DNA from: Loripinus fragilis
Lineage: Eukaryota; Mollusca; Bivalvia; Lucinida; Lucinidae
Direction: 5' to 3'
DNA: 64,000 nucleotides
NCBI GenBank assembly: GCA_964019695.1
Contig: OZ026528.1
Span: 51,335,495 to 51,399,494, forward strand
A model generated the notes under the pieces. It did no database searches and had not been told where the DNA came from. It saw only the letters and a list, made by a program, of their open reading frames with translations. A program made the translations under genes and the position numbers. Within the stretch, counting starts at the first letter, position 1, and every line of letters begins with the position of its first letter. This document shows positions 21,606-32,579 of this stretch, one piece after another.

Positions 21606-21866
21606 GCACAGTGGCTCAATTGAAGGTTTGCTTGTTCGAGACTCACAGACGTCAGAGTCACTGTATTGTGTCCTAGAGCAAGACACCGAAACTGGTATAA
21701 AACAGAAGGATAAGAAATCTTCCCGATCCGACTAAGATGAAAAATATCAAAGCAAACAGACATTTTACCCGCTGCCTAGTACTGGATCCACCCAGGTAGA
21801 CCCTTCACGACAAAACCGAAAGATTGTTGACTCGGACGAAAAGAATCAAGCCAAGCAAATGAAAAC
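21606..21866 (+). mobile_element. tRNA-derived SINE, family 1, with internal expansion
   Basis: CAGTGGCTCAATTGAAGG head, TTCGAGACTC, GTGTCCTAGAGCAAGACAC, CCTAGTACTGGATCCACC, CGAAAGATTGTTGACTCGGA and a tail GAATCAAGCCAAG. About 80 bases between the GAGCAAGACAC and CTAGTACTGG blocks are absent from the other copies. Confidence 0.7.
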
Positions 21867-23125
21867 AAGCAAACGAACAAACCAAATGCTCCTACTCTGC
21901 CCTTTCAGGCTCAACTCTCACTAAAATTCATGTTAAGTCCCTTCAAAATACGCTGAGCCACCCCACCCCCATCAATCCACCACATGCTCTTATTGGGAGT
22001 TTCGAAAAAGACATATTGACGTCTCGGATACAATAATACAGTACTGGATGCTGATAGCAGGGTTTGGATGTTTACGATGCATGGGAGGATCCAGAAAATT
22101 CTATCTGGGTGGGGGTGTCCTGAAAACTTAATTTTAGATTTTTCACAGAGGGCAGTGCGGACCTGGCCTCCCTTCCGAAGCAATTGGACCCAATGGGTCC
22201 TACTTCTTCTCGAGGTTGTCAATAACAGTGTTTCTAAGGAAACATATAACAACTTGTGATCTTCCAGGTGGGATGCAAACCCGCTGTCCCCCACCCTCGG
22301 GACATGCACATGCGATGCTTAGCTAACAATCTGAACTCTGTAGCTCGATCAGTTGCCTATCTGCTTTTTATGCAAGCAGACATAAGATCGCACCCAGCAT
22401 CGGCATCACTGATATGATATTGAAATAAATCTTAGCCTTAATCGTTATGAAAGGGCGTGATTTGCTTGACTTGAGGAAAATTTGGGTGGAATAGGGCCCT
22501 TTTAGTCTCTCCCTGTCTCTTGGATGAGTCCCAACATGACAGAAATATTGCAGACTGGGCCGTTAGGTCTTAATTCAATCAATAAATAAGTCAGGGTTGC
22601 AGTAATAGATCTAATTGCCTTGATATTTGATTCTAAAACCATTAACATCTTTGCAAATTCTTTCATAAAGCATCCGAACCCTTTCATAAAGAACCAGTTA
22701 TCCATCATTCGGTCAGGTAAAGAACCTGTTACCCAAATATGTTACTGATTCTTTACCACCAGTTTTTGGCTTGTCAATATTAGTCATTTAAAATAAGCTC
22801 TTTATAGTTTTACATGAGGAGAAAATTGATTTTTTCAAACACATTTAGATTGAACTTGAAGTTGTATGCACACTATCTTTGATGGAATATGTACTTTGAT
22901 AACTATTCAGATTTTTGATATAGGTTTTAACAATATCTGAATTAAACCGCTCATTAATCCCTGACACATAAACCATCATCGCAAAGACTGACAGAGTAAA
23001 ACCTTTAGCTTTTCAATTATATGAATTAATAAAAATAAAATACTTTCGGGCTTCGAAAATTTTACGTTTGATGTAGTTCCCCATCACCTACCTTATACTG
23101 ATTAAGGGAATCATAAAGCACCTGT
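21867..23125. other. right interior of the 7.2 kb element
   Basis: Contains a G-rich dispersed-repeat fragment (CATGGGAGGATCCAGAAAA, GGGTGGGGGTGTCC near 22080-22120), a conflicting 132-codon frame without motifs, and from 22645 the mirrored subterminal motif cluster (CTTTCATAAAGCATC, GAACCCTTTCATAAAGAACC, GTAAAGAACCTGTTACCC). Confidence 0.5.
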
Positions 23126-23204
23126 TACCCTTTCATGAAGCATCATTGACAACTTTCATAAAGAATCACCCCGCACTGTGACTGAGTTAACCCCCTGTGG
23201 TTAA

Positions 23205-23450
23205 GGGGGAGATGCTGGTTTAAGATGTTTCTATTGTAGCGTTGGTGGCCATTTTGTTCAGCAGAGCGAACTCATTTGCGCAATTTTGACTGAGAGTCTA
23301 ATGGGGAACATTTATGTTAACTTTCTTTAAAAAAAATCTAACGAGTAGTTAAGGAGATATCATTTATAGAAAAAGTGTACAGACAGTGAAGACGTGCGAC
23401 GGACGTTGACTGTCACAATAAAACATTCACATAATGAGTATGACGTACTG
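23205..23450. other. duplicated gene-A upstream segment
   Basis: GGGGGAGATGCTGGTTTAAG, TTCAGCAGAGCGAACTC, AGACGTGCGACGGACGTTGA and CATTCACATAATGAGTATG repeat almost unchanged at 55985-56230. This joins directly to 16014 when the 7.2 kb element is removed. Confidence 0.8.
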
Positions 23451-24145
23451 ACAGAGCCTAATACTATTATCTCACTTCAGATGAGCTAAAAGTTGAAATA
23501 CAAGTATATTTCAATACTTGTGCCAAATATATGATGCACTGACAGACAGAGCCTAATACTATTACTTCACCTCAGATGAGCTAAAAACTTGAAATACAAA
23601 TATATTTCAATACTTGAGCCGTTAATATGACGTACTGACAGACAGAGCCTAATACTATGACCTCACCTCAGATAAGCTCAAACTTGTAATACAAATATAT
23701 TTCAATACTTGTGCCAATAATATGATGCACTGACAGACAGAGCCTAATACTATTAGCTCACCTCAGATGAGCTAAAAACTTGAAATACAAATATATTTCA
23801 ATACTTGAGCCGTTAATATGACGTACTGACAGACAGAGCCTAATACTATGACCATACCTCAGATAAGCTAAAACTTGTAATACAAATATATTTCAATACT
23901 TGTGCCAATAATATGATGCACTGGCAGACAGAGCCTAATACTATTACTTCACCTCAGATGAGCTAAAAACTTGTAATACAAATATATTTCAATACTTGTG
24001 CTGATAATATGACGTACTGACAGACAGAGCCTAATACTATGACCTCACCTCAGATGAGCTAAACCTTGTAATACAAATATATTTCAATATTTGAGCCGTT
24101 AATATGATGCACTGACAGACAGAGCCTATTACTATTAGCTCACCC
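23451..24145 (+). repeat. 95-bp tandem array, about 7-8 units with dimeric order
   Basis: GACAGACAGAGCC recurs at 23541, 23637, 23732, 23828, 23923 (GGCAGACAG), 24019 and 24114. Units alternate between a GACGTACTGACAG type and a GATGCACTGACAG type, so the true period is about 191 bp. Each unit also carries CTCACCTCAGATGAGCTAAA. The B locus has about four units at 56229-56545. Confidence 0.9.
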
Positions 24146-24149
24146 AAGT

Positions 24150-24525
24150 AGCTGATGAAAGACAGAGCTTAGTGAGTAATTTATCATGCACTATTACTTA
24201 TAATAGTATACCCTATCACAAATTTAGTGGCAGCAGAATTGCCACTGATCCTGTGGCCAGTTTCATCAAACAGATTGAGTCTTATGATGAGGGACAGAGC
24301 TTAGTGAGTAATTTATCCTGCACTCTTACTTATAATAGTATACCTTTCCACAAATTTAGTGGCAGCAGAATTGCCACTGATCCAGTTGGCCAGTTTCATC
24401 AAAAACAGACCGAGTCTAATGATGAGGGACAGAGCTTAGTGAATAATTTATCCTGCACTATAACTTATAATAGTATACCTTATCACAAATTTAGTGGCAG
24501 CGGAATTGTCACTGATCCTGATTTA
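24150..24525 (+). repeat. ~130-bp tandem repeat, three copies, open in one frame
   Basis: Units contain GGACAGAGCTTAGTGAGTAA, TTTATCCTGCACT, TAATAGTATACC, CACAAATTTAGTGGCAGC and AGAATTGCCACTGATCC. Because the unit lengths keep phase, a 123-codon frame runs through (24172-24543). The B locus has a single unit (56560-56665), which argues against a protein. Confidence 0.85.
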
Positions 24526-24888
24526 ACATTTCAATTGCTTTAAAGGTGTTTTATTCAATTGAAAGATCCAGATAACAGCAACATCAATAACAGGTAGAAA
24601 TGTTAGGATTTATCACTGGAAAATGTTTTACCTCATATTGTTTTGGTTTGAAAATAAGTGTTAGTTTATATCAACAAGTAGCCCAATGGGCAACGATCGC
24701 TCACCATGGAGTCAGCATAATGTTTGGAGACACCATAATTTACGATGCTCAAAGGCTGATAATTCTGAACTTGAAACAGTGACCAGGAATTAATTCAAAA
24801 ACATAAGATATTATGCCGGTTCTAGTTATCTGCAAGTATTAAAACGATCTGAATAAAAATTGCATTGGCAACCTGGTGAAAGTGTAGT
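24526..24888. other. duplicated flank, empty site of the family-2 SINE
   Basis: GATCCAGATAACAGCAACAT and AATAACAGGTAGAAATGTTA match the sequence split by a SINE at 56705-57035 in the B locus. A more diverged relative lies near 30230-30310. No coding content is supported. Confidence 0.6.
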
Positions 24889-27800
24889 TTTCAGATACTC
24901 AAGGGCAGCTACCTCCGTTGTCAGTTATGGGATCTGACTGAAATTCAAACTCATCCATACTTTTTATGTATGTCCTGGTAACCTACAGGGATGAAGAAAA
25001 TCAAATGAAAAATGAAGGCGCTAGAGTGGTCACAACATTATATAGTTATATTTTAGATGCTCACGGGCAGCTAACTCTGTAGCTGGTGGATGGGTGTGGC
25101 GGATAATCAAACTCATTCAAACTTTCATGGAAGTCCTTGTTACCTACAAATGAGGAAGATCCATTCAAAAATGAAGGTGCTAGAGTGGTCACATTAAATC
25201 TCCCATTGTAAGCCTATGCATATTTTTTTATGATGCTCAACTCCACAGTCTAAAGTTGGTTCTACTTTAAATTTAACTCATCCAAGCTTTTATGGTTGTC
25301 CTTGTTACTTGAAAGAATGAAGAAGATCCAATAAAAAGATGAAGGCGCTAGAGTGGTCACAACATTATCAATCAATTTTTAAGATGCTCAAGGGCAGCTA
25401 ACTCCATAATAGGTGATGGGATCTTGACTGAATTCAAACTCATCCAAGCTTTTATAGTTGTTGTTCTTATCTGCAAGAATGAATATGATCCATTCAAAAT
25501 TGAAAGCACTAGAGTGGTCACAGCGTTTTTCTCCCATTATTAGTCTATGGGGATTTTTCCAGATGCTTAAGGGCAGCTAACTCATAAGTCCTTGGTCGGA
25601 TCATTCAGATTTTCAAACATATCCAAGCTTTTATGAGTGTCCTTGTAAGATGAAAGAATTAAGAAGATCCAATTAAAAATGTGGACGCTAAAGCGTCGAG
25701 GGGAGATTAAGAAGATGCTCCAAAATAGGTGATGGGATCTTGACGAAATTCAAACTCATTCAAGCTTTAATAGTTGTCCTTATTGTATGCAAGAATGAAG
25801 AAGATCCATTCAAAATTGAAAGCACTAGAGTGGTAACAACGTTCCTCCCATTAAAGTCTATAGGGATTTTTCCAAACGCTCAAGGGCAGGTAACTCGTAA
25901 GTCCCTGGTCGGATACTGCTGATTTTCGAACCCATCCAAGATATTATGGGTTTACTTGTTGCCTGCAAGAATGAAGAAGATTCAATCAAATATGAATGAG
26001 CTAGAGTGGTCACAACATTATTCATTTATTTTTCTGAGCCTCAAGGGCAGCTAACTCCAAAGTCAGTAATGGAATCTTGTCGAAATTCAAACTCATCCAA
26101 GCTTAAATAGTTGTCCTTATTGTGTGCAAGAATGAGGAAGATCCATTTTAAATTGAAAACACTAGAGTGGTCACAACATTTCTCCCATTATAAGTCTATG
26201 GGGATTTTTCCAAACGCTCAAGGGCAGGTAACTCATAAGTCCCTGGTCCGATCCTGCTGAATTTCAAACACATCCGAGATATCATGGGTTAACTTGTTGC
26301 CTGCAAGAATGAAGAAGATCCAATCAAAAATGAAAAAGCTACAGTGGTCACAACATTATTCATTTAATTTTCTGACGCTCAAAGGCAGCTAACTCCGAAG
26401 TCAGTAATGGAATCTTGCCCTTATTCAAACTCATCATAGCTTAAATAGTTGTCCTTATTGTATGCAAGAATGAGGAAGATTCATTAAAAATTGAGAGCAC
26501 TAGAGTGGTCACAACATTTCTCCCATTATAAGTCTATGGGGATTTTTCCAAACGCTCAAGGGCAGGTAACTCATAAGTCCCTGATCGGATCTTGCCGAAT
26601 TTTGAACCCATCCAAGATATTATGGGTTTACTTGTTGCCTGCAAGAATGAAGTGGATCCAATCAAAAATGAGCCGCGGCATGAGATTTCCAACAATTTGA
26701 CATTTTGACAAGTGTAAACTCAGACGAGCCTCTGTAGCCTCCTTTTAAGCTTAGAAACTCCAAATAGTGTTCAATCAGCAGCTTAACAATCATAGAATAC
26801 TCAAACGACTAGCAAAGGCTCGAATCAGACTGCGCGTATGCGCAGGCTGGTCTGAGGCTTTGCTGGTCGCACATACCACATTGTTGGAAATCTCATGCAC
26901 TGGCTCAAATGAAAAAGCTACAGTGGTCACAACATTATTCATTTATTTTTCTGACGCTCAAAGGCAGCTAACTCCGAAGTCAGTAATGGAATCCTGCCCT
27001 AATTCAAACTCATCATAGCCTAAGTAGTTGTCCTTATTTTATGCAAGAATGAGTAAGATTCATTCAAAATTGAAAGCACTAGAGTGGTCACAACATTTCT
27101 CCCATTATAAGTCTATGGGGATTTTTCCAAACGCTCAAGGGCTGGTAACTCATAAGTCCCTGGTCGGATACTGCTGAATTTCGAACCCATCAAAGATAAA
27201 ATGGGTTCACTTGTTGCCTGCAAGAATGAAGTGGATCCAATCAAAAATTAAAAAGCTACAGTGGTCACAACATTATTCATTTATTTTTCTGACGCTCAAA
27301 GGCAGCTAACTCCGAAGTCAGTAATGGAATCTTGCACTTATTCAAACTCATCATAGCTTAAATAGTTGTCCTTATTGTATGCAAGAATGAAGAAGATTCA
27401 TTCAAATTTGAAAGCACTAGAGTGGTCACAACATTTCTCCCATTATAAGTCTATGGGGATTTTTCCAAACGCTCAAGGGCAGGTAACTCATAAGTCCCTG
27501 GTCCGATCCTGCTGAATTTCAAACACATCCGAGATATTATGAGTTAACTTGTTGCCTGCAAGAATGAAGAAGATCCAATCAAAAATGAAGGAGCTACAGT
27601 GGTCACAACATTATTTGTTTATTTTTCTGACGCTCAAAGGCAGCTATCTCCGAAGTCAGTAATGAAATCTTGCCCTAATTCAAACTCATCATAGCTTAAA
27701 TAGTTGTCCTTATTGTATGCAAGAATGAGGAAGATTCATTTAAAATTGAAAGCACTAGAGTGGTCACAACATTTCTCCCATTATAAGTCTATGGGGATTT

Positions 27801-28310
27801 TTCCAAACGCTCAAGGGCAGGTAACTCATAAGTCCCTGGTCCGATACTGCTGAAGTTCGAACCCATCCAAGAAATTATGGGTTTACTTGTTGCCTGCAAG
27901 AATGAAGTGGATCCAATCAAAAATGAAGGAGCTAGAGTGGTCACAACAATATTCATTAATTTTTCTGACGCTCAAGGGCAGCTAACTCCGAAGTCAGTAA
28001 TGGAATCCTGCCGAAATTCAAACTCATTCGAGCTTTTATGGTTGGTCTTGTTATCTACAAGAATGGAGAAGATCCATCCAAAAATAAAGGTACTAGAGTG
28101 GTCACAACATTTCTCCCATTGTAAGTCTATGGGGATTTTTCCAGACGCTCAAGGGCAGCTAACTCATGAGTCCCTGGTCGGATCTTGCCGAATTTCGAAC
28201 CCATTCGAGATTGTATGGTTGTCCTTGTTACATGCAAGAATAAAGAAGAACAAATCAAAAATGAAGGAGCTAGAGTGGTAACAAGATTTTCCCCATTATA
28301 ACCCTATGGG
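24889..28310 (+). repeat. higher-order tandem array: ~169-bp monomer, ~338-bp dimer, about 18 monomers
   Basis: GTGGTCACAAC (or variants) recurs near 25026, 25343, 25515, 25827, 26006, 26167, 26345, 26505, 26922, 27083, 27260, 27422, 27599, 27762, 27937, 28099 and 28275. Spacings alternate at about 161 and 177 bp. One monomer type has CTCCCATTATAAGTCTATGG, the other ATTATTCATTTATTTTTCTG. Both have CAAGGGCAGCTAACTC-like and TGCAAGAATGAAGAAGATCC blocks. A MITE (26671-26906) interrupts it. Frames of up to 134 codons are accidental. Confidence 0.9.
26671..26906 (-). mobile_element. MITE of the GAGATTTCCAACAATGTGG family, copy 2, inside the array
   Basis: Ends AGCCGCGGCATGAGATTTCC and GGAAATCTCATGCACTGGCT; core GCGCGTATGCGCAGGCTGG. 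The flanks ATCAAAAATGA and TCAAATGAAAAAG look like a short duplicated target (about 8 bp) within an array unit, so the insertion postdates array formation. Confidence 0.85.
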
Positions 28311-28600
28311 AGCTATCTGTTGCCATGGAAACCAGAGTTCTGATCCGACCTTACCCAAAACCTAATGCAATCAATTCCCCAAGCCCAAATATGCTCTTGA
28401 TGAAATTTGATTATAATTGGCCAGCTGGTTTCAGAGATATTCATGTTTGAAAGTGTTGACGCATGGACGCACGCACGGACGGACGCACGCACGGACGGAC
28501 GCACGCACGGACGGACGGACGCCGGCTCGAGTCACATACTATAAGCTCACCGTGAGCCTTCATCTCTGGTGAGCTAAAAATAGTAGCAGCTCAACTGCCA
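28311..28600. repeat. array terminus: GGAC-rich stretch and terminal hairpin
   Basis: After the last monomer comes GCATGGACGCACGCACGGAC, a run of GGAC/GCAC tetranucleotides (28460-28522), then AAGCTCACCGTGAGCC and TCTGGTGAGCTAAAA. The same succession closes the arrays near 2000-2085 and 43795-43860, so these arrays probably belong to one mobile-element type. Confidence 0.6.
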
Positions 28601-28658
28601 CTTTTTTAAGTGTTAACCTACACATAATTTACAGTGCAGGTTATCTGGACTTATATTA

Positions 28659-28884
28659 GAGCCACTACATGAGATTTCCAACAATGTGGTATGTGCGACC
28701 AGCAAAGGCTCAGAACAGCCTGCGCATATGCGCACTCTGATTAGAGCCTTTGCAAGTCGCTGTAATATTCTATGAATATTAGCTACTGACTGAACATCAT
28801 TTTGAAAAAGGAGGCTACACAGGCTGGTCTGAGTATATACTTGTCTAAATGCCACATTGCTGGAAATTCACATGTCACGGCTCA
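28659..28884 (+). mobile_element. MITE of the GAGATTTCCAACAATGTGG family, copy 3
   Basis: Ends GAGCCACTACATGAGATTTC and AAATTCACATGTCACGGCTC; core palindrome CCTGCGCATATGCGCACTCTG. It contains AAAGGAGGCTACACAGGCTG near the right end, as in the other copies. Confidence 0.88.
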
Positions 28885-28974
28885 GTAATTATTTGCTGAA
28901 GAAAACAGACCAGTATTTCCTTCGGTGGTATGTTTAGGACATTCATTTAGAAATAGATATTACGTGTGCACAAT

Positions 28975-29470
28975 TTAATAACATGTGCAGACGAAATAAT
29001 AATCCGTGCAAATGGAATAATAATCCATGCAAACGGAATAATAATTAGTGCAAATGGAATAATAACCCATGCAAACAGAATACTATTTCGTGCAAACGGA
29101 ATAATATTCCATGCAAACGGAATAATAATCCATGCAAACGAAATAATAATTAGTACAAACGGAATAATAATCCATGCAAACGGAATAAAAATCCATGCAA
29201 ACGGAATAATAATTCGTGCAAACGGAATATTAATCCATGCAAACGGAATAAAAATTCATGCAAACGGAATAATAATCCATGCGCACGGAATAACAATTCG
29301 TGCAAACGGACTATTATTCCGTGCACTCAAAATAAGATTCCGAGCTCACGGAATAATAATTTGTGCACACGAATTATTAATCCGTTAAAACGAAATAGAA
29401 ATCTAAGAGCTCAATTTAATAATCTATGAGCTCGAAAATTATAATCTGTGAATAAGGGTTATTATTCTAT
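28975..29470 (+). repeat. 21-bp minisatellite encoding a heptad by chance
   Basis: Units of the type AATAATAATCCATGCAAACGG and AATAATTCGTGCAAACGG repeat about 20 times with substitutions, decaying towards 29470. The 21-bp period keeps one frame open for 140 codons as repeats of NGIIIHA. A related array follows at 30964-31340. I do not call it a gene. Confidence 0.85.
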
Positions 29471-30963
29471 GTGCACGAATAGAACAAAAGTTCTGCAAGT
29501 TGGATTTCAAATCTGTTATAGCTCATCTGAGTATAGTGCTCAAAGATAGCTACTGGGATCAGTCAATGTCTGTAGTTCATCGAGTATTTTGTCAACAGAT
29601 TGAAATTACAACTCCTCAGTATTCACGGGAATGTTCCCTTTACAAAAGTAAACCTAATCCGTCAAAATATGACACGTTTTCCCTAGTGAACATTTATAGG
29701 AAATTTTAACATACCCACTGGAACCAATCGTCAGAATTGAATAAAATTTGGCAGGGATATTTCCTCGATGACCCACTACAAAACAGATAAAACAAACTTG
29801 GTCCCCCAAAACATGACAGCCAGGGGCGTGACCTTTGGCAGATAAGGAAACTGTTGGAATCTTCTCTAAAACCGCTCATCATTTGATAGAAATGGTGACA
29901 ACCTTCCACAATAAAAGCTATAACGAATTTGATCCGTTGTAAAACTTGGCAACTTTTGTACCCGAATATAAGAGATGCTAAGCCTTTGTATATCCTTTGT
30001 TTATCAGAAACCCCTAATTGGGTACTTTATCGAACAGGGAAGACCCAGATGAAATGCCACACGATGTGTCATTTCATCCGGGTCTGCACTGTTTGCTATG
30101 ATAAAAGCCATATTTAGAGAAAGGAAAGAAATTATTTCGGACAAATTATAAGATACACTGCAAAAAATAAGTGTAACCTTACACCAATTTGATGGCAGCT
30201 TAACTTTCCACGATATCGGTGTTACCCTTCAACGGCTTTAAAAATATGTTCTGTTTGATTGTATTGATCCGGAGAATAACTACAACAATAACAAGTAGAA
30301 ATGTTGGACTAAAGAAGTTTAGTAGGAAATCAAGTGCCACCTCTTTTGATATTAATTTATACGTATTTGTATAGTGTGTGACCAGGGGGCGTTGTTTATT
30401 ACGGCTAAGGAAACTTGAAAACAATCTCCTCTGTAATGGTTGAATACCTGTGTGGATGGTGCACTTAAAACTCAAATATGAATGCTTACAATTCAGAGCG
30501 AAACAAAAACTATAGAAAAACCGAACACACCTAATATAAACGATAAATCTTATCGCCAACAGCAAGTCAAAAGAGCTCATTGCAGTCGAAGTTGACAGTG
30601 GCGGATCCGCGATATTCAAAGCCTAAGCATTAAACTGGGCAATGCCGTGCAGCATCGTATATCAACTCCTGATCTTTGTCTTCTTCCCTACATTGTCCGA
30701 CTGGACTCTTGCAGGTCGTCATATAGCTCAAACCAATCAAATTGTTGATTAGAAATCAAAGTCGTTTGGGCAGAACCTTTGACCAAAACAGTATAAACAA
30801 ATGTGATCTGTCGAAATTGAATACTTGTATGTCAACAGGGGGCTTTGTCAGTTTCCAACAGATACATATTTATACAAGAAGGCATAAACTCAGGTGAGCG
30901 ATACATGGTCGTTTGACTTTTTGGTTATTTAATCAGAAGAATACACCAATCAATTCACGTTGA
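29471..30963. other. anonymous sequence with one hairpin
   Basis: No supported gene. 30041-30085 is a clean hairpin: AGACCCAGATGAAATGCCAC faces GTCATTTCATCCGGGTCT. The 139-codon minus-strand frame near 30200-30619 has no recognisable motif and crosses a repeat shared with 24540-24600 and 56660-57070. Confidence 0.45.
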
Positions 30964-31345
30964 TTGTTAAATTGTGCGCTCAAACAATTATATTGTGAAA
31001 ACGGATTATTATCTCGTGCTAACGGTTTATTCTATCGAGCGCATGGATTCTTATTCCGTTTGAACGAATTATCAAATCGAGCGCTCAGATTATTTTTTCG
31101 TGCGCACGGAATATTATATCGTGCAAACAGATTATTATTTCGTGCGCACGGATATTTATATCGTGCAAACGGATTATAATTTTGTGCGCACAGATTATTA
31201 TATCGTGCCCATGGATTATTATTCCGTGTATTAAATTGTGTGCACAGATAAGTAAATTATGCGAACGGTTTATTTAATCGTTAGCACGGAATGCTATTTC
31301 GTACGCATAGAGTATTATTCCGTTCAAACAGCTTATTAAATCGTC
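30964..31345 (+). repeat. 21-bp minisatellite, second array
   Basis: Units alternate TTATTATATCGTGCAAACGGA and TTATTTCGTGCGCACGGA, giving a ~42-bp pairing of units. It is related to the 28975 array but uses different variants, so the two arrays evolved independently after a common seed. Confidence 0.8.
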
Positions 31346-31399
31346 CCCTCGGAATATATTTTCTGAAATGAAAATATTGAATGTCCTAAAGGTACCATC

Positions 31400-32015
31400 G
31401 TAATTTCCTGATAGGACTATCTATGTTATATCCTAGCATGGACTTTTTCACACTCATTCTTAACAAAAAATGTGATTGTATCGATTCCTGATCTTTGCAC
31501 CATTACTTACTTTTATAAACAATTTTATATCCTAGTAATATGGAATACTGTAAGTATAGCATTTTACGGTAATACATAGACTGATTTTGGCAGAATTGTC
31601 AAGGTAGGCAATACAACTCTCATTAGGCTTGTAACAGATGATAAATGGGTAGGATCTCAAACGCTACACGATAGAGTGCATCAACGCATATTTACGTTAA
31701 GTACCAAACGGCAACCTCGACTGAATTCATTGTGAGTGAGGTTCGTGTATAGTGTAATAGATTCATGTAGAATTGTGTGGCTGCAAACTGAGAAGTGAAC
31801 TGAGAGCGAGGTTTGTGTCCTTGAACAGATTCTGTGACTGTGAACTAAGTGACACGGAACCACTGGGTGTAAACGGGTCTTGCCCAAGGACACAATGCAG
31901 TGTCTCCAATAAGGCTCAAGCTAGCGACGCCTAGATCTCCGAGTCTACTATAATTGAGCTTCCGCACTTAAGGAGCACAGTGGCTATAAGGTAGAGTGGT
32001 CTAGGGGCCAAATCT
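31400..32015. other. duplicated anonymous flank with a SINE remnant
   Basis: ATGTTATATCCTAGCATGGA, CAAGGTAGGCAATAC, AGATGATAAATGGG and TTAAGTACCAAACGGCAACC repeat at 57280-57480 and 57895-58230 in the B locus. Near 31972-32016, GGAGCACAGTGGCTATAAGG is a truncated family-1 SINE head. Confidence 0.65.
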
Positions 32016-32019
32016 CAAA

Positions 32020-32575
32020 TTTTGCCCAGGAAGAAAAACTTGGTTATTTTCAGTCAGGGACATGTCTTGGGGCCTTAGAAACCCATGTTTTACTAAGTTT
32101 TCTGAGGTCAATTTTCTGTAAATGGCCTGTCATCAACGTTATCCCACTAACATAGAAAATAGTAGTATACAAAGTACAAGACTAATAGGATATTATAAAA
32201 AAAAGTGTCAATGACATTATTTGAACTTTAATTGTTTGTTCTTGTCAAAAATATCAATTCCACTCATCTGTGAAATATCTTTTGCTCAACAGCGTGACGT
32301 ATGTGACATTTTATACGAAATTGCAGAAAATGACTTTACAGATTGCATATAATAATAAACCATGTTCCCCAACCCCAGGAAGAAAAGCTAGGAGACATGT
32401 CTTGGGGCCTTAGAAACCCATGTTTTTTAAAAAATTTCTTTGGTCAGGCGTCTGTAAATGGCATGTAATCAATGTTACCCTAATAACATTGAAAATACCA
32501 ACAAAAAGAGAAGACTAATAGGATATTTTCCAATAGTATTAATGAAATTATTTGAGCTTTACATGTTTGAGCTGG
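32020..32575. repeat. imperfect tandem duplication, offset about 350 bp
   Basis: CCAGGAAGAAAAACTTGG, ACATGTCTTGGGGCCTTAGA, AACCCATGTTTT and GACTAATAGGATATT occur twice, in 32025-32200 and 32375-32535. Confidence 0.8.
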
Positions 32576-32579
32576 ACAT

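Larger units (their letters stand above)
16020..23199. mobile_element. 7.2 kb non-autonomous TIR element flanked by GTTAA
   Basis: Perfectly symmetric ends CACAGGGGGTTAACTCAGTC and its complement close 74-bp TIRs (16020-16093 and about 23126-23199). GTTAA lies on both sides (16015-16019, 23200-23204). The duplicated gene-B flank shows the empty site at about 55983-55989 (CAGCCGTTAAGGGGG). The target duplication is therefore 5 bp, or TTAA if one G belongs to the element. No transposase frame is visible. The interior is full of later insertions: a MITE, a ~1 kb foldback, several SINEs and a TTAA-flanked MITE. Its superfamily is not assigned; TTAA targets suggest piggyBac or Kolobok types and 5 bp suggests other groups. 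Confidence 0.85.

Noticed and set aside
21911..22309. 132-codon minus-strand frame
   Set aside because: It overlaps a dispersed G-rich repeat and has no motif or conserved counterpart.
24172..24543. 123-codon frame as a repeat protein
   Set aside because: It runs through three copies of a ~130-bp repeat; the paralogous locus has one copy and no comparable frame.
28966..29388. 140-codon frame as a heptad-repeat protein gene
   Set aside because: The frame is a by-product of a 21-bp minisatellite; there is no start context, no conserved flank and locus B lacks it.
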